Below, in pieces: positions 40,601-55,600 of a stretch of 64,000 nucleotides of DNA. The stretch is from CAXBGS01 sp963975425. GTDB taxonomy: Bacteria > Planctomycetota > Planctomycetia > Pirellulales > Pirellulaceae. Below the pieces are notes generated by a model. That model had not been told where the DNA came from. It worked only from the letters and a program-made list of their open reading frames with translations, and did not search any database. Location: positions 310,001 to 374,000 of the forward strand of contig CAXBGS010000004.1 in NCBI GenBank assembly GCA_963975425.1, given 5' to 3'. Each line of letters opens with the position of its first letter. Position 1 is the stretch's first letter. Position numbers and translations under genes: made by a program.

Positions 40601-43600
40601 CGTTCGCTTGGTGCGTCCCGAACTTGCCGAGTTCGCGCCGGTTTCGGTATCCCGTGTCGACGCGACCGAACTGATCGCGATCTTTGACCTGCGCGATGCG
40701 CCGCACGGGCTTTACGACGTTCAAGTCCTGCACCCCGATGGGCGTGTCGCGGTGGAACCTTATCGGTTCCAAGTCGAAGAAGCCGATCCACTGGAATCAA
40801 ACGTCGGCGTCGGCGGACCGAGTCGAATCGACCTTGGCGCGACAGGCGCGTACGGGTTTCCGATTCAAAGCCTTTCCAACGTCGATACGCCGTACACGAT
40901 TTTTGAGTACGCGTTCCCCAATGTCGAGAACGACTTTGAACATATCATTCCCGGCCCGGCGATCGAGTTCGCAAGCGGACTTCGCGGCGATGCGGGCACG
41001 GTCGCTCCGCTATTCGATTCTGTTTCCACGTTTGACTTTAGCGGCGTTGCACCTGAACTAAACCTCAACGGAGTCCTGACCGCACGCGGCGTCGCGATCG
41101 ATTTGCCCGCCGGCGGGGTCACGGAAGTCGGCGCGGCCGTGACGATCTATCCGGGGCTACGCGAAGTCCTGGAAATGGACCCGAATTTCCTGAAGGAACT
41201 TGATCCGTTCCTGCTGGACGATCTGGCTTTCGATTTCTATGTCGCTGCCGCCGCCACGCCGTTGACGTCGGAACAGTACATCGCGTACCAGACCACCGAA
41301 GCGGAACGATTGCGCGATGCGATCCTAGCCGACGATGAAGCGCCGACGGGCCTGCGCTCGATCGCCGGGAATCGTGAATCGTTTGTGAACCTCTACCTGC
41401 AAGCCCTTACCGATATCGGCTTGTTACGGCCCGAGGATACGCCGCCGCTGGCCGATGGTCATGCCGAAAATACCAACGCGTTCTTCACCGCCGTGGGCGG
41501 TCTGTTGGGCGGTGACGCCGGCAGCGGGATTGTCGCCGATGCCGCGGCGAATTTGGCGACGGCCGAACAGACACTCGGTGACCTGATCGAAAAATTGCGT
41601 GCTTATTACGGGCACACCGAAGATGTCTACAGCGGCGGCGCTGTCGCTGCCTTTGAGGACTACGATCTCGGATTGGCCAACCCGACATCGTTCGCAACGT
41701 TCACCTTGCGTGCCGGACCGCCACCACTTTTCGACACGGGCGTGACGGTCGACGACATCGTGTTCGACACCGACAACCTCGGTCAACTCAGCAGCGAAAA
41801 CATCACGATCGAAGGCCCGACCGGATTCGGCGACGACAATTTCGTCCCGATCTCGACGCCACTTCCGTACAGCGTGACGGCGACATACGACGAAGACACG
41901 TCCAATGCGGCCAGAGAAATCCGCATCATTGTCCCACTGGACGACACGCTGGATGAACGCAGCGTACAAGTGGCCGATATCGAACTTGGCGGCCGACAGA
42001 TTTCGCTGCCGCCGGGACGCCCGAACTTCGTCGGCGAGATCGATTTGTTCGATGAAGAAGGCTACGTCCTGCAAATCACCGCTGGCATCGACGCATCGAC
42101 GCGCGTTGTTTCGTACCTGCTGCGTGCCGTCGATCCTCGTGACGGATTACCGCCGGTCGACCCGGCGGTCGGTCTGTTGCAACCCGGTGAATCGGTGAAA
42201 GTTGGTTTCTGGGTCAACGCCGATGTGGTTGCGGCTGTCGGGACCGGCGGAGACCTGCAAACCGGTGACGCGATCGAGATGACCGCTCGCGTGACCGTGG
42301 ACGGCGGTGAAGCGGTTGACTCGCAATCGGCGATCGCCACGCTTGATGCGGTTGCCCCGCAAACGACGGTTCGGTCGATAGCACTCGGCGGCAACCGTTA
42401 TGAAGTTTCTTGGACATCGCGAGACGACGTAGGCGGCAGTGGGGTCGCCTCGTATTCGTTGCTGGTATCGAACGACGGCGGCAACCGATACCGCAGCGTG
42501 TTGTACCGAACCGGTGAGACCTCGTACGTCTATCAAGCCAGCCCCGGACAAACGCCGCAGTTCTTGGTGCGTGCCGTCGACGCTGCCGGAAATATCGAAC
42601 CGGTTGCCGATGGAATTCGCGTACCACGGCTCGTGCCTGAAATCAATCTAGGACGTGCACCTGAGTTCACCCCAGCACCACTGATCGTTCTACCACGCGC
42701 CGAAGCGACCGAGGACGTCGAAGAGCGTCGACTGTTTACCGAAGCCGCGTTCGGCGTTCCTTCGCGCACCAGTGCGACCAAGCCTAGCGAGTTTGCTCGC
42801 ATCATTCGCCCGCTTGCGGCGGAACGTTTTGCGACCGTTCCCGGGGACAGCGGTTCGTCGATCGGCGCACTGGCGATGGCGGTCAGCCCCGACGGAACCT
42901 CCGTTTATATTTCCGGGGGTGCGGGCCGGAACGAGCTGTACCGATTCAATCTCGCAACCGCTGAATCGACCATGCTGTCTGACGCCAGCAAACCGATTTA
43001 TGAATTAACATTCGATTCGGCCGGACAGCTATGGGCAAGCACGGGCGGCGAGGGACTTCTGCAACTTGACCCGACCACCGGTGCCGTCATTGACACCATC
43101 GGCGCAGGTATTTCACTCGGGCTTGCCGCCATCCCAGGCGAAACCGCGTTGTATGTCGCGACCAGCGGAGGCATTCAACGATTTGACACCGCGACGCGAA
43201 AATTCACTTCGTTCAGCGCCACGCGAGTCGACTCGATGGCGGTGGCCGCCGACGGCACACTTTACGGGACGGCTTGGCCGAACAACGACGACGTGTTGCG
43301 GTTCGATTTCCGCGGCCGCGCCGAAGTGGTCACGACCGTCGAGGGCGGCGCCGAATCGATCGCGTTTGGAACGAACGATCCCGTCTTGGACGGATTGCTA
43401 ATCATCGGACATGAAGACGTCGCCAGAGTTTCGATTCTTGATCCGGCTTCGCTGCAGCAAACCACCATCGCATCGAGCGGATTCGGGCGTGTTGAAGGAA
43501 TTGAGTCGCTGCCGAGCGGTCGCTTCCTGGTCACCCAAGGCGACCAAGTCGATGTGTTCTTCACCGTGGCCGCGCCGCGTGTGATCGAGACCCGTATCCT

Positions 43601-46600
43601 GAACGGAAACAATCGAGCGAACTTACGGTTCGACGTGGGGCTCGCTGCCAGTAATCCCGGCAACCCGGTTAGCGGCAACAATATCGACAACTATACGCTT
43701 ACCAACAGTGACACGGGAGAAGAAGTTTCGATCGGTGCGGTGCGCTACGATGCGTCAACTCGCACGGCAGAACTGTTGTTCGAACAGCTTCCGCCGGCCG
43801 AGTACGAATTGGCCGTCAGTCCCAACGTCGAAAGCGAGCAGGGGATCCCGATCGGCGGAAACGGCTTTGCCACAACATTCCGGGTTTTCGAAGACGTCTC
43901 GGTCTCGGTCGACGTGACCTACGACAACACGCGTGTCAATCGCGCCGACGGAACATTGCTGTTCGACGTGGTTCTGACAAACAACAACGCCTTCGACGTG
44001 GCCGGTCCGATCAACATCATCTTTGACAATCTGGGCGATGACTCGGTTGTTTTCTTCGGCAATGACGGAGCTCCTGCGGACGCCAACGGATTCCAAATCT
44101 TTGCCGACGGCGAAGTGTTGGCGGGCAACGCATCTTCGACACCGCAAACGGTCACGATCGCCAACCCGAATTTGCTGGACCTGAGCTTCGACCCACGCGT
44201 GCTGGCCAGTTTGCCGCCGAATCAATTGCCGCTGTTCAGTTCCAGCCCGTTGACCACCGCTGGCGTCGCCGCCGAGTATGAGTATGACGCCGATGCAGAA
44301 GACCCCGATGGCGCGGCGGTCACTTATGTCTTGACCAATGCGCCCAAGGACGCAAAGGTTGATCCAGACACCGGACAAATTAGCTGGACACCGACTCGCC
44401 GTGACGACGCGCAAGTCGACTTTGAACTGCGTGCCTATGACACACGCGGGGCCTACCGCACGCAAAAGTGGACCGTTGATGTGACCGATGCCAATCGGGC
44501 GCCGATCATTTCGCCCGTCAATGACCAGCTTCACACCGAAGGCGACTTGATCGAAATTCCGGTCAGCGCGTTCGACCCCGACGGCGATGACTTGTTCTAC
44601 TTCGCCGATAATCTTCCACGGGGAGCCGTCTTCGACTCGGTCGGGCAAGCCCTACGCTGGCGACCGGGCGGAGACGACGCCGGCGAGTACGAAGACGTCA
44701 CGCTGATCGTCAGTGACGGCTTCGTCGAATCCAGCGTCTCGTTCGACATCGTCATCGCCAACAATAACGTCCCGCCGACGCTCGCGCCCGTGGCGGACCG
44801 CAGCATCAACGAAGGCGACGCGATCACGTTCACCCTGGTGGGCGCCGACCAGGACGGTGACTCCGTTCGCTACCTGACACCGAACGCGCCTCCGGGATCC
44901 TTCTTGAACCCGAATAACGGTCTGTTCGAATGGACGCCTGGATTCGACCAACACGGCGTATTCGAAATTGATTTCTTTGTCGACGACGGTCAATCGCTGG
45001 CCAAAGAGTCGATGACGCTGACCGTCAACAACATCAACGGGCAAGTCGAGTTTCCCGAACTCGGTGAATTCGAAATCTTTGAAGGCCAAACCATCCAATT
45101 ACGAATCGCGGCCAGCGATCCCGAGTTCCCGGGCGTCCCCAACAGCCCGACCGCAACCAGTGAAGACTTTTTCGTCGACTTTGAAGGCTTGATCCCAGAA
45201 CTCGTCTACACGCACGACGCCTTGCCGGCCGGCGCGACGTATGACATCGATCGCCAGATCTTTACCTGGACGCCGACGTTCGACGAGGCCGGCCTGTACA
45301 CGTTCGACTTCATGGCCGAAGACGACGGTGACGGAACCGGAACGCCGACCACCGACACCGTCACGTTGACTCTGAACGTCCGTGACGCCAACGGAGCGCC
45401 AGAAGTCGCGACGATCGACGACCAAACCGTTGCGATCGGTGACACACTGGACATCCCGATCATGGCTACCGACCCCGAAGGCGCCGCGATCGAATTGTCG
45501 GTTCAGATCGGCCAGTCGACACAGTTGCCTGGCTGGGCAACGCTCACCGACAACGGTGACGGCACCGGCACACTTTCCGTCACCCCTCAGCCCGGCGATC
45601 GCGATGACTATCTGGTTACCGTCACGGCAAAGGAGACCGCCGGGACGCTGGATCTGCAGGGTCAAACCCAGTTTATTCTTCAAGCGACAAGCCTGAACGA
45701 ACCGCCAATCTTGCAAGCCGTCTTCGACGCGGTGCTGGTTCCCGGTGCGACCTATCTGCTGCCGTTGGTCGTCAGCGATGCCGATCAAGACCCGCTAACC
45801 TTCGACGCGACCGGGCTGCCGACCACAGCAACGCTTTCGCCGTCGACCATATACGGCGAGGCGACGTTCCAGTGGACACCGTCGGTCGATGACATCGGGC
45901 TGCACACGATCACGTTTGACGTGACCGATAGCGGAAACGAAGGCGCCGCGGCACCGCTCAGCAGCGCTCGCACAATCACGTTAAACGTTCGCAGCACCAA
46001 CGTGCGCCCGAATCTTGATCCGATCGGCGCGCAAACGATCGCCGAAGGCCAAACACTCACGCTCCAGGCAAACGCCAGCGACGACGACGGCGATACGGTC
46101 CACTTCACCGCATCGCTTATCCGAGGCACGGCGACAGGTCCGTTGCCGGCAGGCGTACAGTTCGATCGATCCACCGGGGAACTGACTTGGCAACCGAATT
46201 CCACGCAAGCCGGCCAGTACCGCATCCGGATCACGGCCAGTGACGGCGCCGGCGCTCGCAGCGAGGACGTCATCGTCACCGTCACGAATACGAATGAGGC
46301 ACCTCAGTTTTCGACGCTACCGAAGCTGTTCGGCCGCGAAGGCGACCAGTTGATCTTTAGCGTCAACGCGGGCGACACTGATGGTGAACCGCTGGTCTAT
46401 GCATTCACCGGATCGCGGCCCGACGGGTTCCAGTTCGATCCCGTCACGCGAACCGTCGTGTGGGATGTCAATTTCGAATCCGCCGGTAACTACACGCTTC
46501 CATTCCGCGTGACCGATCCGTCCGGCGGCAGCGACACGTTGGAAGTCCAGGTGCAGGTCCTGCCCACCAATCGTGCCCCGGCGCTAAACGCGCCGACACT

Positions 46601-49600
46601 TCGCAACGCACCGATCGGCGAATTGCTGGAAATTCCGATCGTGGTCACCGATGCCGACGGCGATACCGTGACGCTGATCGCGAACGACTTGCCAGCCGGA
46701 GCGTCGATCGGAACCGACAACGTGTTGCGGTGGGAACCACAAGGATTCCAAGCCGGCCAGCATACCGTTCGCTTGGTCGCCGACGACGGAATCATAAAAA
46801 CACAACGAACGCTGACCCTGATCGCCAGCTTTGCGCCAGCGGGCCCTCAAGTCACGATCGTGACAACGCCCAGTTTTCCGGCCACGCCCGGTCAAGAAGT
46901 GATCGTCCAGCCGATCGCCGACAGCGACGTCATGATCGAATCCACGTCTCTGGTCATCGCCGGTCAGTCGGTCACCTTGGATCAACTCGGACGCGGCACC
47001 TTTGTTGCCGACACACCAGGCCGCTATGAAGTGACCGCAACGGTCGTCGACATCGAAGGCCGACAAACCGTTCTCACGCAACCTCTCTTCATTCGCGACC
47101 CCGGCGACCGCACGGTACCACGTATCGAGATCACCGAGTTCGCTCCGCCAGTGGTCACCGGCATGCGTGAGTTGATGTTCGACATTTTCGACGATGGACT
47201 TGCCGAGTACAAAGTCGAACTGATTCCGCAAGGTGCAAAATCCGGAACGGTCATCGGTTCGGGAACGACCAGCATCGTGCAACTGGTGACGCTCAATCCA
47301 GAACAATTCAAAAACGGCTTCTACACGATCGCGATCACCGCTAGCGATTTTGGCGGACTGAGTTCGACCGAAACGTTCGACATTGAGATCAACTCAGCCA
47401 GCAAGATGTCGGCGGTTCGTGAGAGTGCGACCGACCTGTCGATCACGTTAGATGGCATCGATATCGACTTCACTCGTTTTTATGATTCGTTAGAGCAAGA
47501 TGCCTCGATCGGATTCTTCGGTCTGCCGCTGGTCAACCCACAGGTCGCACTGGGTGGAAACACGAGCGGTGATTCCTTCGCCGCCATGCCGGCGGGGACG
47601 CGACTGTACGTCTCGCTGCCCACCGGCCAGCGTGTCGGATACACATTCCGACCTGAATCCTTGACCGGCGGAATCGAAACCTACCGCCCGGCCTGGGTCG
47701 CCGACGATGGAGTCGAATGGGCGTTAGAGAGTTTTGACGCGACGCTACAGCCTGCCGACGGAGACTATTACATCGTCGGCAGCGGGCTGCCGTACGTTCC
47801 CGCGGTCGCCGAGGATGGTGAAGAAGTCTTTACCCTCGTCTCGCCCGAGGGCGTTCGTTACGGGTTCCGCATCGACGGCGAACTGGCAACCGGATTCGAC
47901 TATCGGTTGAACCGGATCACTGCGGCCGACAACAGCACCTCGCTGCGCTACACCGACAGTGCGTTGGTCGCACCGGATGGATCGCGGCTCACCATTGTCC
48001 GTGACCGCAGCGATCGCATCAGCGAACTGGTCGGTCCGGGCGGCGAACACTGGGTCTATCGTTACAACGACGATGGTCAGTTGTCGATCGCGATTGACGC
48101 CGTCAGCGGCGAACGAACGTTCTACGCCTACGACACCGAAGGCCGATTGAGCACGATCGCGCCGACCGATGGCGAGGGAACCTATTTCGCGTACGACAAT
48201 GACGGAATTCCGCTTCCCACCGAAACCATCGCGCCGCACCTGGGGGGAACCAGCACGATCTTCGGCGGCGCGCTCACTGGAACGCTGACCGATGGTGAGA
48301 CCGACCGCTACGCTTTGACGATCACCCAGGGCGAACTGCGCAGCAGCCCGACCGGCAGCATCACGATCGGCATCGACATCACCAGCGGTGACTTTGACCC
48401 GGCTGACGCGACGCTTGCGGGATTAGCACCGAGCAACACCCTGCAGTCGGCCGGGCGCAGCGTCACGCTGTTCACGCTTTCCGAACCCGGTACGTTTGCG
48501 CTGGGCATCTCGGGCGGAGCGGGCAGTTACACCGCGAATCTGTACCTCGTCGGCGATATCAATGCAGACAACGTCATCGACGCGGGCGACAGCACGTTGC
48601 TGGCTGCGGCACTGGGCAGCACGACCGCTGATGGCAACTACAACGAGTCGGCGGACGCCGACCGAGACGGAGACGTCGACGCCACCGACGAAGACGCGTT
48701 ACTCGCCGCATACGGTTTCCTCGCCAACGGCGCGCCAACGATCACCACCGCCGATCCGATCGTTGTTCGCGGTACCAATCCTGTCACGGTCGCAACCAGC
48801 AATTTCGTGGATGACCCCGAAGCCGATCCAACATTTGTCTCGGCAACGGGGACTGAATCCATCATCACCGCCCTTGGCGGCGGGCTGATTCGTTTCGCTC
48901 CCGCCAACGATGCGTCCACGCTGACGCTGGCAGCCGACGACGGACTGCGATCGAGCGTCCCAGTCGGGCTGCCGATTGAATACCAATCGATTGAATACGT
49001 ACGGCTACAGATCCCCGACCGCGATCCACTGCTGCTGCCCGGTCAGGCGGAAACTCTGTTTGTCTTCGGAGAGCTTGCCGACGGCACGAGTGAACTAATT
49101 CCGGCAAGCGAGCTAAGCTTTTCGACGGATGATTCCGGTGTCGTTTCAGTCACGGATCGCGGGTTGATCATTGCCGGCAACAATGGTTCAGCGACGATCG
49201 TGGTCTCATCGTCCGGGATAACGGCGGCAACGGCCGTTTCGGTTGGATTCACTGATGAGCGAGTCATTTCGGTATTCCCGGAAAGCTACACGTTGACTGA
49301 TCAGGAAACGCGACAATATCAACTTCGCCAGCAAACCGATGAGGGAGTTGTTGATTTGGCAGCCGATCCTGCGACGTCGTACATCGTCTCGGATCCGTCG
49401 GTCGTCTCGATTGATGCCAATGGTTTGCTCACGGCGCTGTCGGCTGGCGTAACAGAAGTCACCGTGGTTAATGGCGGCCGTAGCTTTGTCACGACGATGA
49501 CGATCGCGACTCCACAAGCCAGCGGTTCCCAAATCGGCGACGAAGGGGGAGTGGTCGTCGGAGATGGAATCGAAGTCGGGATTCCAGCGGGTGCGTACGG

Positions 49601-52600
49601 CGAAGCGGTCACCGTTACCGTCAACGAAGTACCGTTGGGCGATTTTCCTTACGATGCACCGGAAGGATGGACGGGAACCTTCGGGATCAACATTGAAACC
49701 GAAGGTATCGACGCCGATCAACCTCTAAGCCTTGCGATTCCTGCACCGGATGGATCCAACGCCGGTGATCCCATTTACCTGTTCCAACCGGTCGACGTGC
49801 CGCTTGAAGGCGGTGGAGTTGATTCCAGCTGGATGCTGATCGATTCGATGATGGTCGGTGATGATGGGATGGCCCGAACGACTTCGTTGCCCAACGTCGG
49901 CATCAAGAATCGCCGTTTGGCAGGTCGTGGCGGCATTTCCGCCAAACCAACTTTGGGCGGCGCGTTGATGGCCGCTTCGCCTGGAAGCTTGCTGGGTCTG
50001 ATCGCCGGCCAGCATGATTTGGAAGGTCGAATTCAGACCTACACGAACTTTAATGCGCGCAGCAGCGTGACGATCGTCCGGATGGATGCAACCGGCGACT
50101 TGGGCGGCAATGATGCGTTCTATGTTTTCCCTGGACTCGATTTTGATTTTCTGGTTCCCGCGATTCCGCGGTTCGACTACACGATGTCGTTCTTGTCGGG
50201 TCAGCCGAATGGATTATCGCTGATCAGTACGAATCAAGTGCAGGTCGACGCTGGTGAAACGGCGGGCTTCATTGCCCCGATCAAACCAAGATTCGTAAAC
50301 ACCACGGTCACGCCGCCACTTATCAGCCGCGCCGAAGTCAAGTTCGAAGGCAACGGATTGGCATTGGGACCGCGACTGGAACTGACGGGCGAAAACTTTA
50401 CGTTCGAAAATCCGTATCGTGACGGTGGCGATCTCGGCAGCAACATTGAAGACCTGTTCATCACCATCGAAGTCGGCGGCCGTGACTTTACCAAAGAGGA
50501 CGGCGAGGTTGAGATTCTCGGTGGTCGCGATATCGTGATCCAAGGTGATCAATTGACTCTGATCGACGGGAAGTTGATCGTCCCGATTCCCGCCGGTGCG
50601 ATGATCGGCAGCACGACGATCACGGTCAACCGTCCAATGAATTTGCCGCAGGACGGGCTGTACCGAAAACAAGTGATTTCCAGCAATCCGATCATTCCGA
50701 TCGGCGATGGTCGCTATGGGTTTTCGGTATCGGCAGCCGACAATACCGTCACGGTTATCAATTTGTTGGCGACGGTCGATTCGGTACACGGAGCGGGTCT
50801 GCAACGTCGACCCAAAGTCGTCGCTCATATTCCGTTGGGAGTCGACACCGATGCCCGACAAGATATCAACGAAGGACCGCGCAAGAGTGTTCCGTCGGCG
50901 GATGGATCGTTGTTGTATGTGACGCTGCAAAACGGTGCCGCGATCGCGGTGGTAGACGCAGTTGCGTTGCAAGAAGTCGACACACAACCTGATGATCCGG
51001 CTCGGCCAGTCGAAACTCAAGGCATTCAGCCGATCGCACTTCCAGATTCGGCCAAGCCATTCGATCTGACGACCGATCCTAGCGGCGATTACCTGTTCGT
51101 CAGCGACCTGGACCGATCGGCCGTGTACGTCATCGACATCGATCGATTTTCGCCAACGTTCCACCAACTGCTGGGAATAATTAACTTCGGTGCCGCACGT
51201 GGCAACGACGTGACGTATGGGTTGTTGGGCCTACGTGGGATCGCCGTCAGCGCCGATGGAAACAACCTGTTCGTAGCCGCACCGGCCCAAGACCTGCATC
51301 GAGAGGTGACCGGGCAAAACGGTGCGGTGTTACGAGTCTCATTGGAACCGCTGCGGAAGCGAACTCTCGTCGGTGCAGGCCGTGACGACACCGATTTGGT
51401 ATTGCCGATCGTGTTTGACCCTGATGATTCAAGCGCAATCATTCCGGTCGGACCAGCCCCGTTTGAACTCACGGCGACCGACGATTCCGAAGTGGTGTTG
51501 GTCACCGATCGCATCGACGACCGACGCGCATTGGGGGTCATCCGCGAACTGACCACACTTGATGGATTCACCGAATACGATCCACAGTTCGTTTCTGTCG
51601 TCGACTTTGGACGGATTCCGCGTCTGGTCGAAGGTCGCGATACACACGCATTCGCTGTCAGCAATGCGCAGGGTGTAACTTTCATTCCCGAAAACAGTTT
51701 GCAGCCTCTGCTGGAAACTCCCACCCACGACGGCAGCCACCCGGCCTACGCTTTGATTACCGGTTACAACGCGTTGAAGTTGGGTGATCCGAAGAAGGAC
51801 CCCGGTGTCGCTCCGTTCCAAGCTTACAATGTGCTCTACGATCCGGACTTTGATGGCAGTTACAATACCATCACGGCTCCTGTAGGCGCCGGCGGCACGA
51901 TTGGCATCATCCGCAATCCGCTAGGAGATTTCGCCGACCCTGACGAAATAGATGTTCCGCGAATCGTCGCAGCGACGCGTCCGATTCAAGCTGGTTTCCC
52001 CGATGACATTGCCGCGTCCATTCAAACCGGGACAGTGATTGCGCCCTTCCAAGCGATCGATTCTGTGTTCGCTTATGACTTGGCCGGAATCATTCGCGAA
52101 ATCGAATCCCAAGTCGATACCGGTGTCTTGCCGGTGTGGAGCCAATTCGCTGAAGACCAACCGCAAAATGATCTTGCCGCTGCATCGGATGAATTGAGCA
52201 GAATCCTCCGCGGTCCACTTTCAACGGTGCCGATCGATGCGATCAACCCGAATCTCGCGATTGCCGCCGACTATCGGTACTTTGGCGAAACGGAAGTCGG
52301 TTACGGATTCCCGCCGACCGATCCGTTCGGCGGTGAGCCAAACAACTTCTTGCCGATTGATGTCAACGCGAACCCCTTGACCAATGCGATTCCGCGTGGC
52401 GTGTCGGTTCAGCCAGAGTTGACCAAAGAGCTAATTCAATTGGTTCCGACGCCGTTCGGCCAACGAGTCGGACTGCAAGCGTTCCCGACCGAACCAGCAA
52501 CGGTTGAAGCGGGCCGATTTGCCAAAGCCGAAATTCACACCGGAGCATTATCCGACTCGCACGAGCTTGTCACTTACACATCGCAAAACCTACCCCGTTC

Positions 52601-55600
52601 GTTGACGCTCAAGTACGACTCATTGCGCGCCGAACCGCGTACGCTCCAGTATTTCCAAATTTCAAATTTGACCAAGTTGGATCTGGGCACCGAAGATTTG
52701 ATCAGCGTTTCGATGACCGCAATCAGCGACGACTTGCGATTCCGCCCTAACGGCGTCGATCCTGAAAACCCTGATTTTGAGAACTCAGGTTTGACCGGTG
52801 GCGAAGCGATATTCAAGCAGGGGGATCTCGTCGATGGCAATGGTTATGGCGCGGGAATTCCAATCGATTTCCGCGAAGCACCAACCGGTTTGTACAACTT
52901 GCGCATCGAAGCCGGAATCCTAAAAAACACCGGCAGCGGTTATCGACTGGGAACAGCGATCGACCAGATTGAACCGCTAGCGGTGGTCAACGGCACCGAA
53001 GACATGTTTGGTGCCGGCTGGGGACTCGAAGGCCTGCTGCGACTGTACGCCGGTCCCGATGGCGTACTGTTGGTCGATGGCAACGGCACCGAATCGATCT
53101 ACTTCAGCCCCGAAGAGCCAGGACAGCCCTACACACCACTGGCCAACGATCATTCGCGGCTGATCCAGGAAGACGGAAGATTCCAGCGGCGACTGTTGGA
53201 CGGAACAGAACAATTCTTTGATGAAGATGGCTTGCTGACCAGCACCCGTGATCGCAACGGCAACGTCGTCCGTTACGAATACGACGGCGAAAAACTAATC
53301 AAGATGGTCGATCCGGTTGAACTGGAGACGACGTTTGCATATTCGGGCGACTATGTTTCGACGATTACGGATCCGGCCGGCCGCGTGACAAGATTGGAAC
53401 ACGACGGCGCAAAACTGGTCAAAATCACCGACCCCGACGGTACCTTCCGAACCTTCGAGTATGAAGCGTTAGAAGCATACGATGATGTCGACGAAGATCC
53501 GTTTACGAATTTAATCACCGGTCAAACGCTCAAACGCGGCGGGCCAAGTCCTGGTCCTTCCGAGACCGAAAGCGGATTCAAGGAGACTTACGAGTACGAT
53601 GATTTCGGTCGCGTCGTGGGTGGAGAACGCGTCGACGGCCTCGAGTTCACTCTAGCGCCGGCGCAGACGCTCGGGTCAGAACTACCGAAAGACTTCCGCG
53701 AATTGGCAGCCCTCCCTGACCTGACCGAACTGACTAACGACGATCGCAAGAAGCGTCCCAATGACATCGTGGAAGAATGGTGCGGTGCGATCGTCGAAGA
53801 CGATGAAACCGATGACGGCAACGGGACCCAGTTCTTGGCCGAGGCGAGCTACCGAGACCACAACGGACGCATCTACGAATACTTCATGGATGGCTTCGGT
53901 TCGTTGATCGAACGCAAGGATGACGGATCAAGCCGCCAGTCATTACGATCGCCTCACAATACAGCGATCATGGCCGAAATCGCACCTGGCGGAAACGTCG
54001 TGTGCTACGTTCGCGATGAGTTCGACAACGTCACCAAAGTCACTCGTTTCCCAGAAGGTTTAGGCGGCCCGAAAGCGATTGAAGAATTCCGCTACAACAC
54101 CGAAAAGGGCAACCAACTAGAGTTCCGTCGGGACGAAGTCGGGCGAACATTCACCTACACGCTCGATGCGTTCGGAAATCGAACGGCCGAGGTCGTCGCG
54201 GATCCTTCGGCGCCCGAAGGCAGTCCGGCGTCGATTCGCCGCACGTTTACCTACGAGTCCGGCGGGATGTTGAAGTCACAATCGGACGGACGCGGCAACA
54301 CGATCAACTACACCTACGACGGGTTAGGTCGATTGCAAACGATCATCTATCCCGATGGCGTTCAGCAATATACCTACGACGGCATCCCCGGAAACATCGC
54401 CTCGATCACGGATCCGGCCGGCGACACGCTGTCGTACAGCTACGATGTAATGAGTCGCCTGATCGAAACGTCATACAGTGAATCCATCGATGACGAAACG
54501 TACAGCGAAACGCGTCAGTACGATGCGCACGGAAATCTACGCGAGCTGAGCGATTACAACGACAACGTGACGACCTGGAAATACGACAAGCTTGATCGAC
54601 CGATCAGCCGAGTTGACGCTTCAGGCACCTTGGACATCGAAACACTGTACGCCTACAAGCCTCCGACCGGCGCGTACAGTGTCGCAACGGGACAAGACTA
54701 CGAATATTCGTTCCGCCGTGACGGCGAAGGTTTCTGGACCGGAGAAGTCTTTGACGGCGATGGACTATTGATCGCCGAATACGACGAGTTCGGTCGAGCA
54801 ACGAAGCATACCTACGACGAGCATCAAAATCTCGATCTGACTCAACTGCCCGACGGGTCCGTGATCGATTTCACGTTCGACCAGATCGGCAGAATGAAAG
54901 CTTCATCAGGCCCCACGGCAGGCCGCAATATCATGAGGTACGAGTACGACTTGGCTAACCGATTAACAAAATCGACCCAAGTCAACTCAAAGACCGGCGA
55001 TCAGGTAACGACGTACACGTACAACATGTTCGACTTGGCAGCAAGAACAGTCGACGCCGAAGCGGTTGAACACAAGCAATACTTTGATCAATCCGGGAAC
55101 GTTACCGACGTTATCACGGCGGCAGGTACCGACGACGAATTTATTGTCACAATGTCGTATGACGAGCGCAATCGTGTCTTGACGCGCACCGAAGGTGGTG
55201 TCGCGACGACGACCTATAGTTACTACCCCGATGGCACGTTGGAATCCACGACCGACGCTCGGGACGGGGTAACGACATACGTCAACGGCACGCTCGATTC
55301 GATTTTGTCCACCGACGACGCTCTCGGACGTGTCACGCATTTCATCTATGACGGCGTCGGCAATTTGATCGCCACCGTTGACCCGCGAGGTCAAGGCCGC
55401 GATGACACTCAATTCCGCGTCACCTACGATTACGACGAAGCGAATCGTCAAATCAAGATCACCAACGCGAATGGCGAGGTGACCGAATACGAATATGACG
55501 ACGTCGGGAACCAGACAAAGATCATCTCCGCACGCAGTGCCACCGTTGGCGTCGAAGCCGCCACGACGACGATGGTGTTTGACGCGGCGGGCAACATGAC

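Noticed and set aside
48546..48737. Dockerin as evidence of a cellulosome
   Set aside because: No cohesin or glycoside hydrolase is present. Dockerin-like pairs are widespread in planctomycete surface proteins without cellulosomes, so a structural calcium role is more likely.
50214..51167. 317-codon minus-strand frame opposite the YVTN propeller
   Set aside because: It mirrors the propeller-coding sequence on the other strand and shows no motif, signal peptide or conserved pattern.
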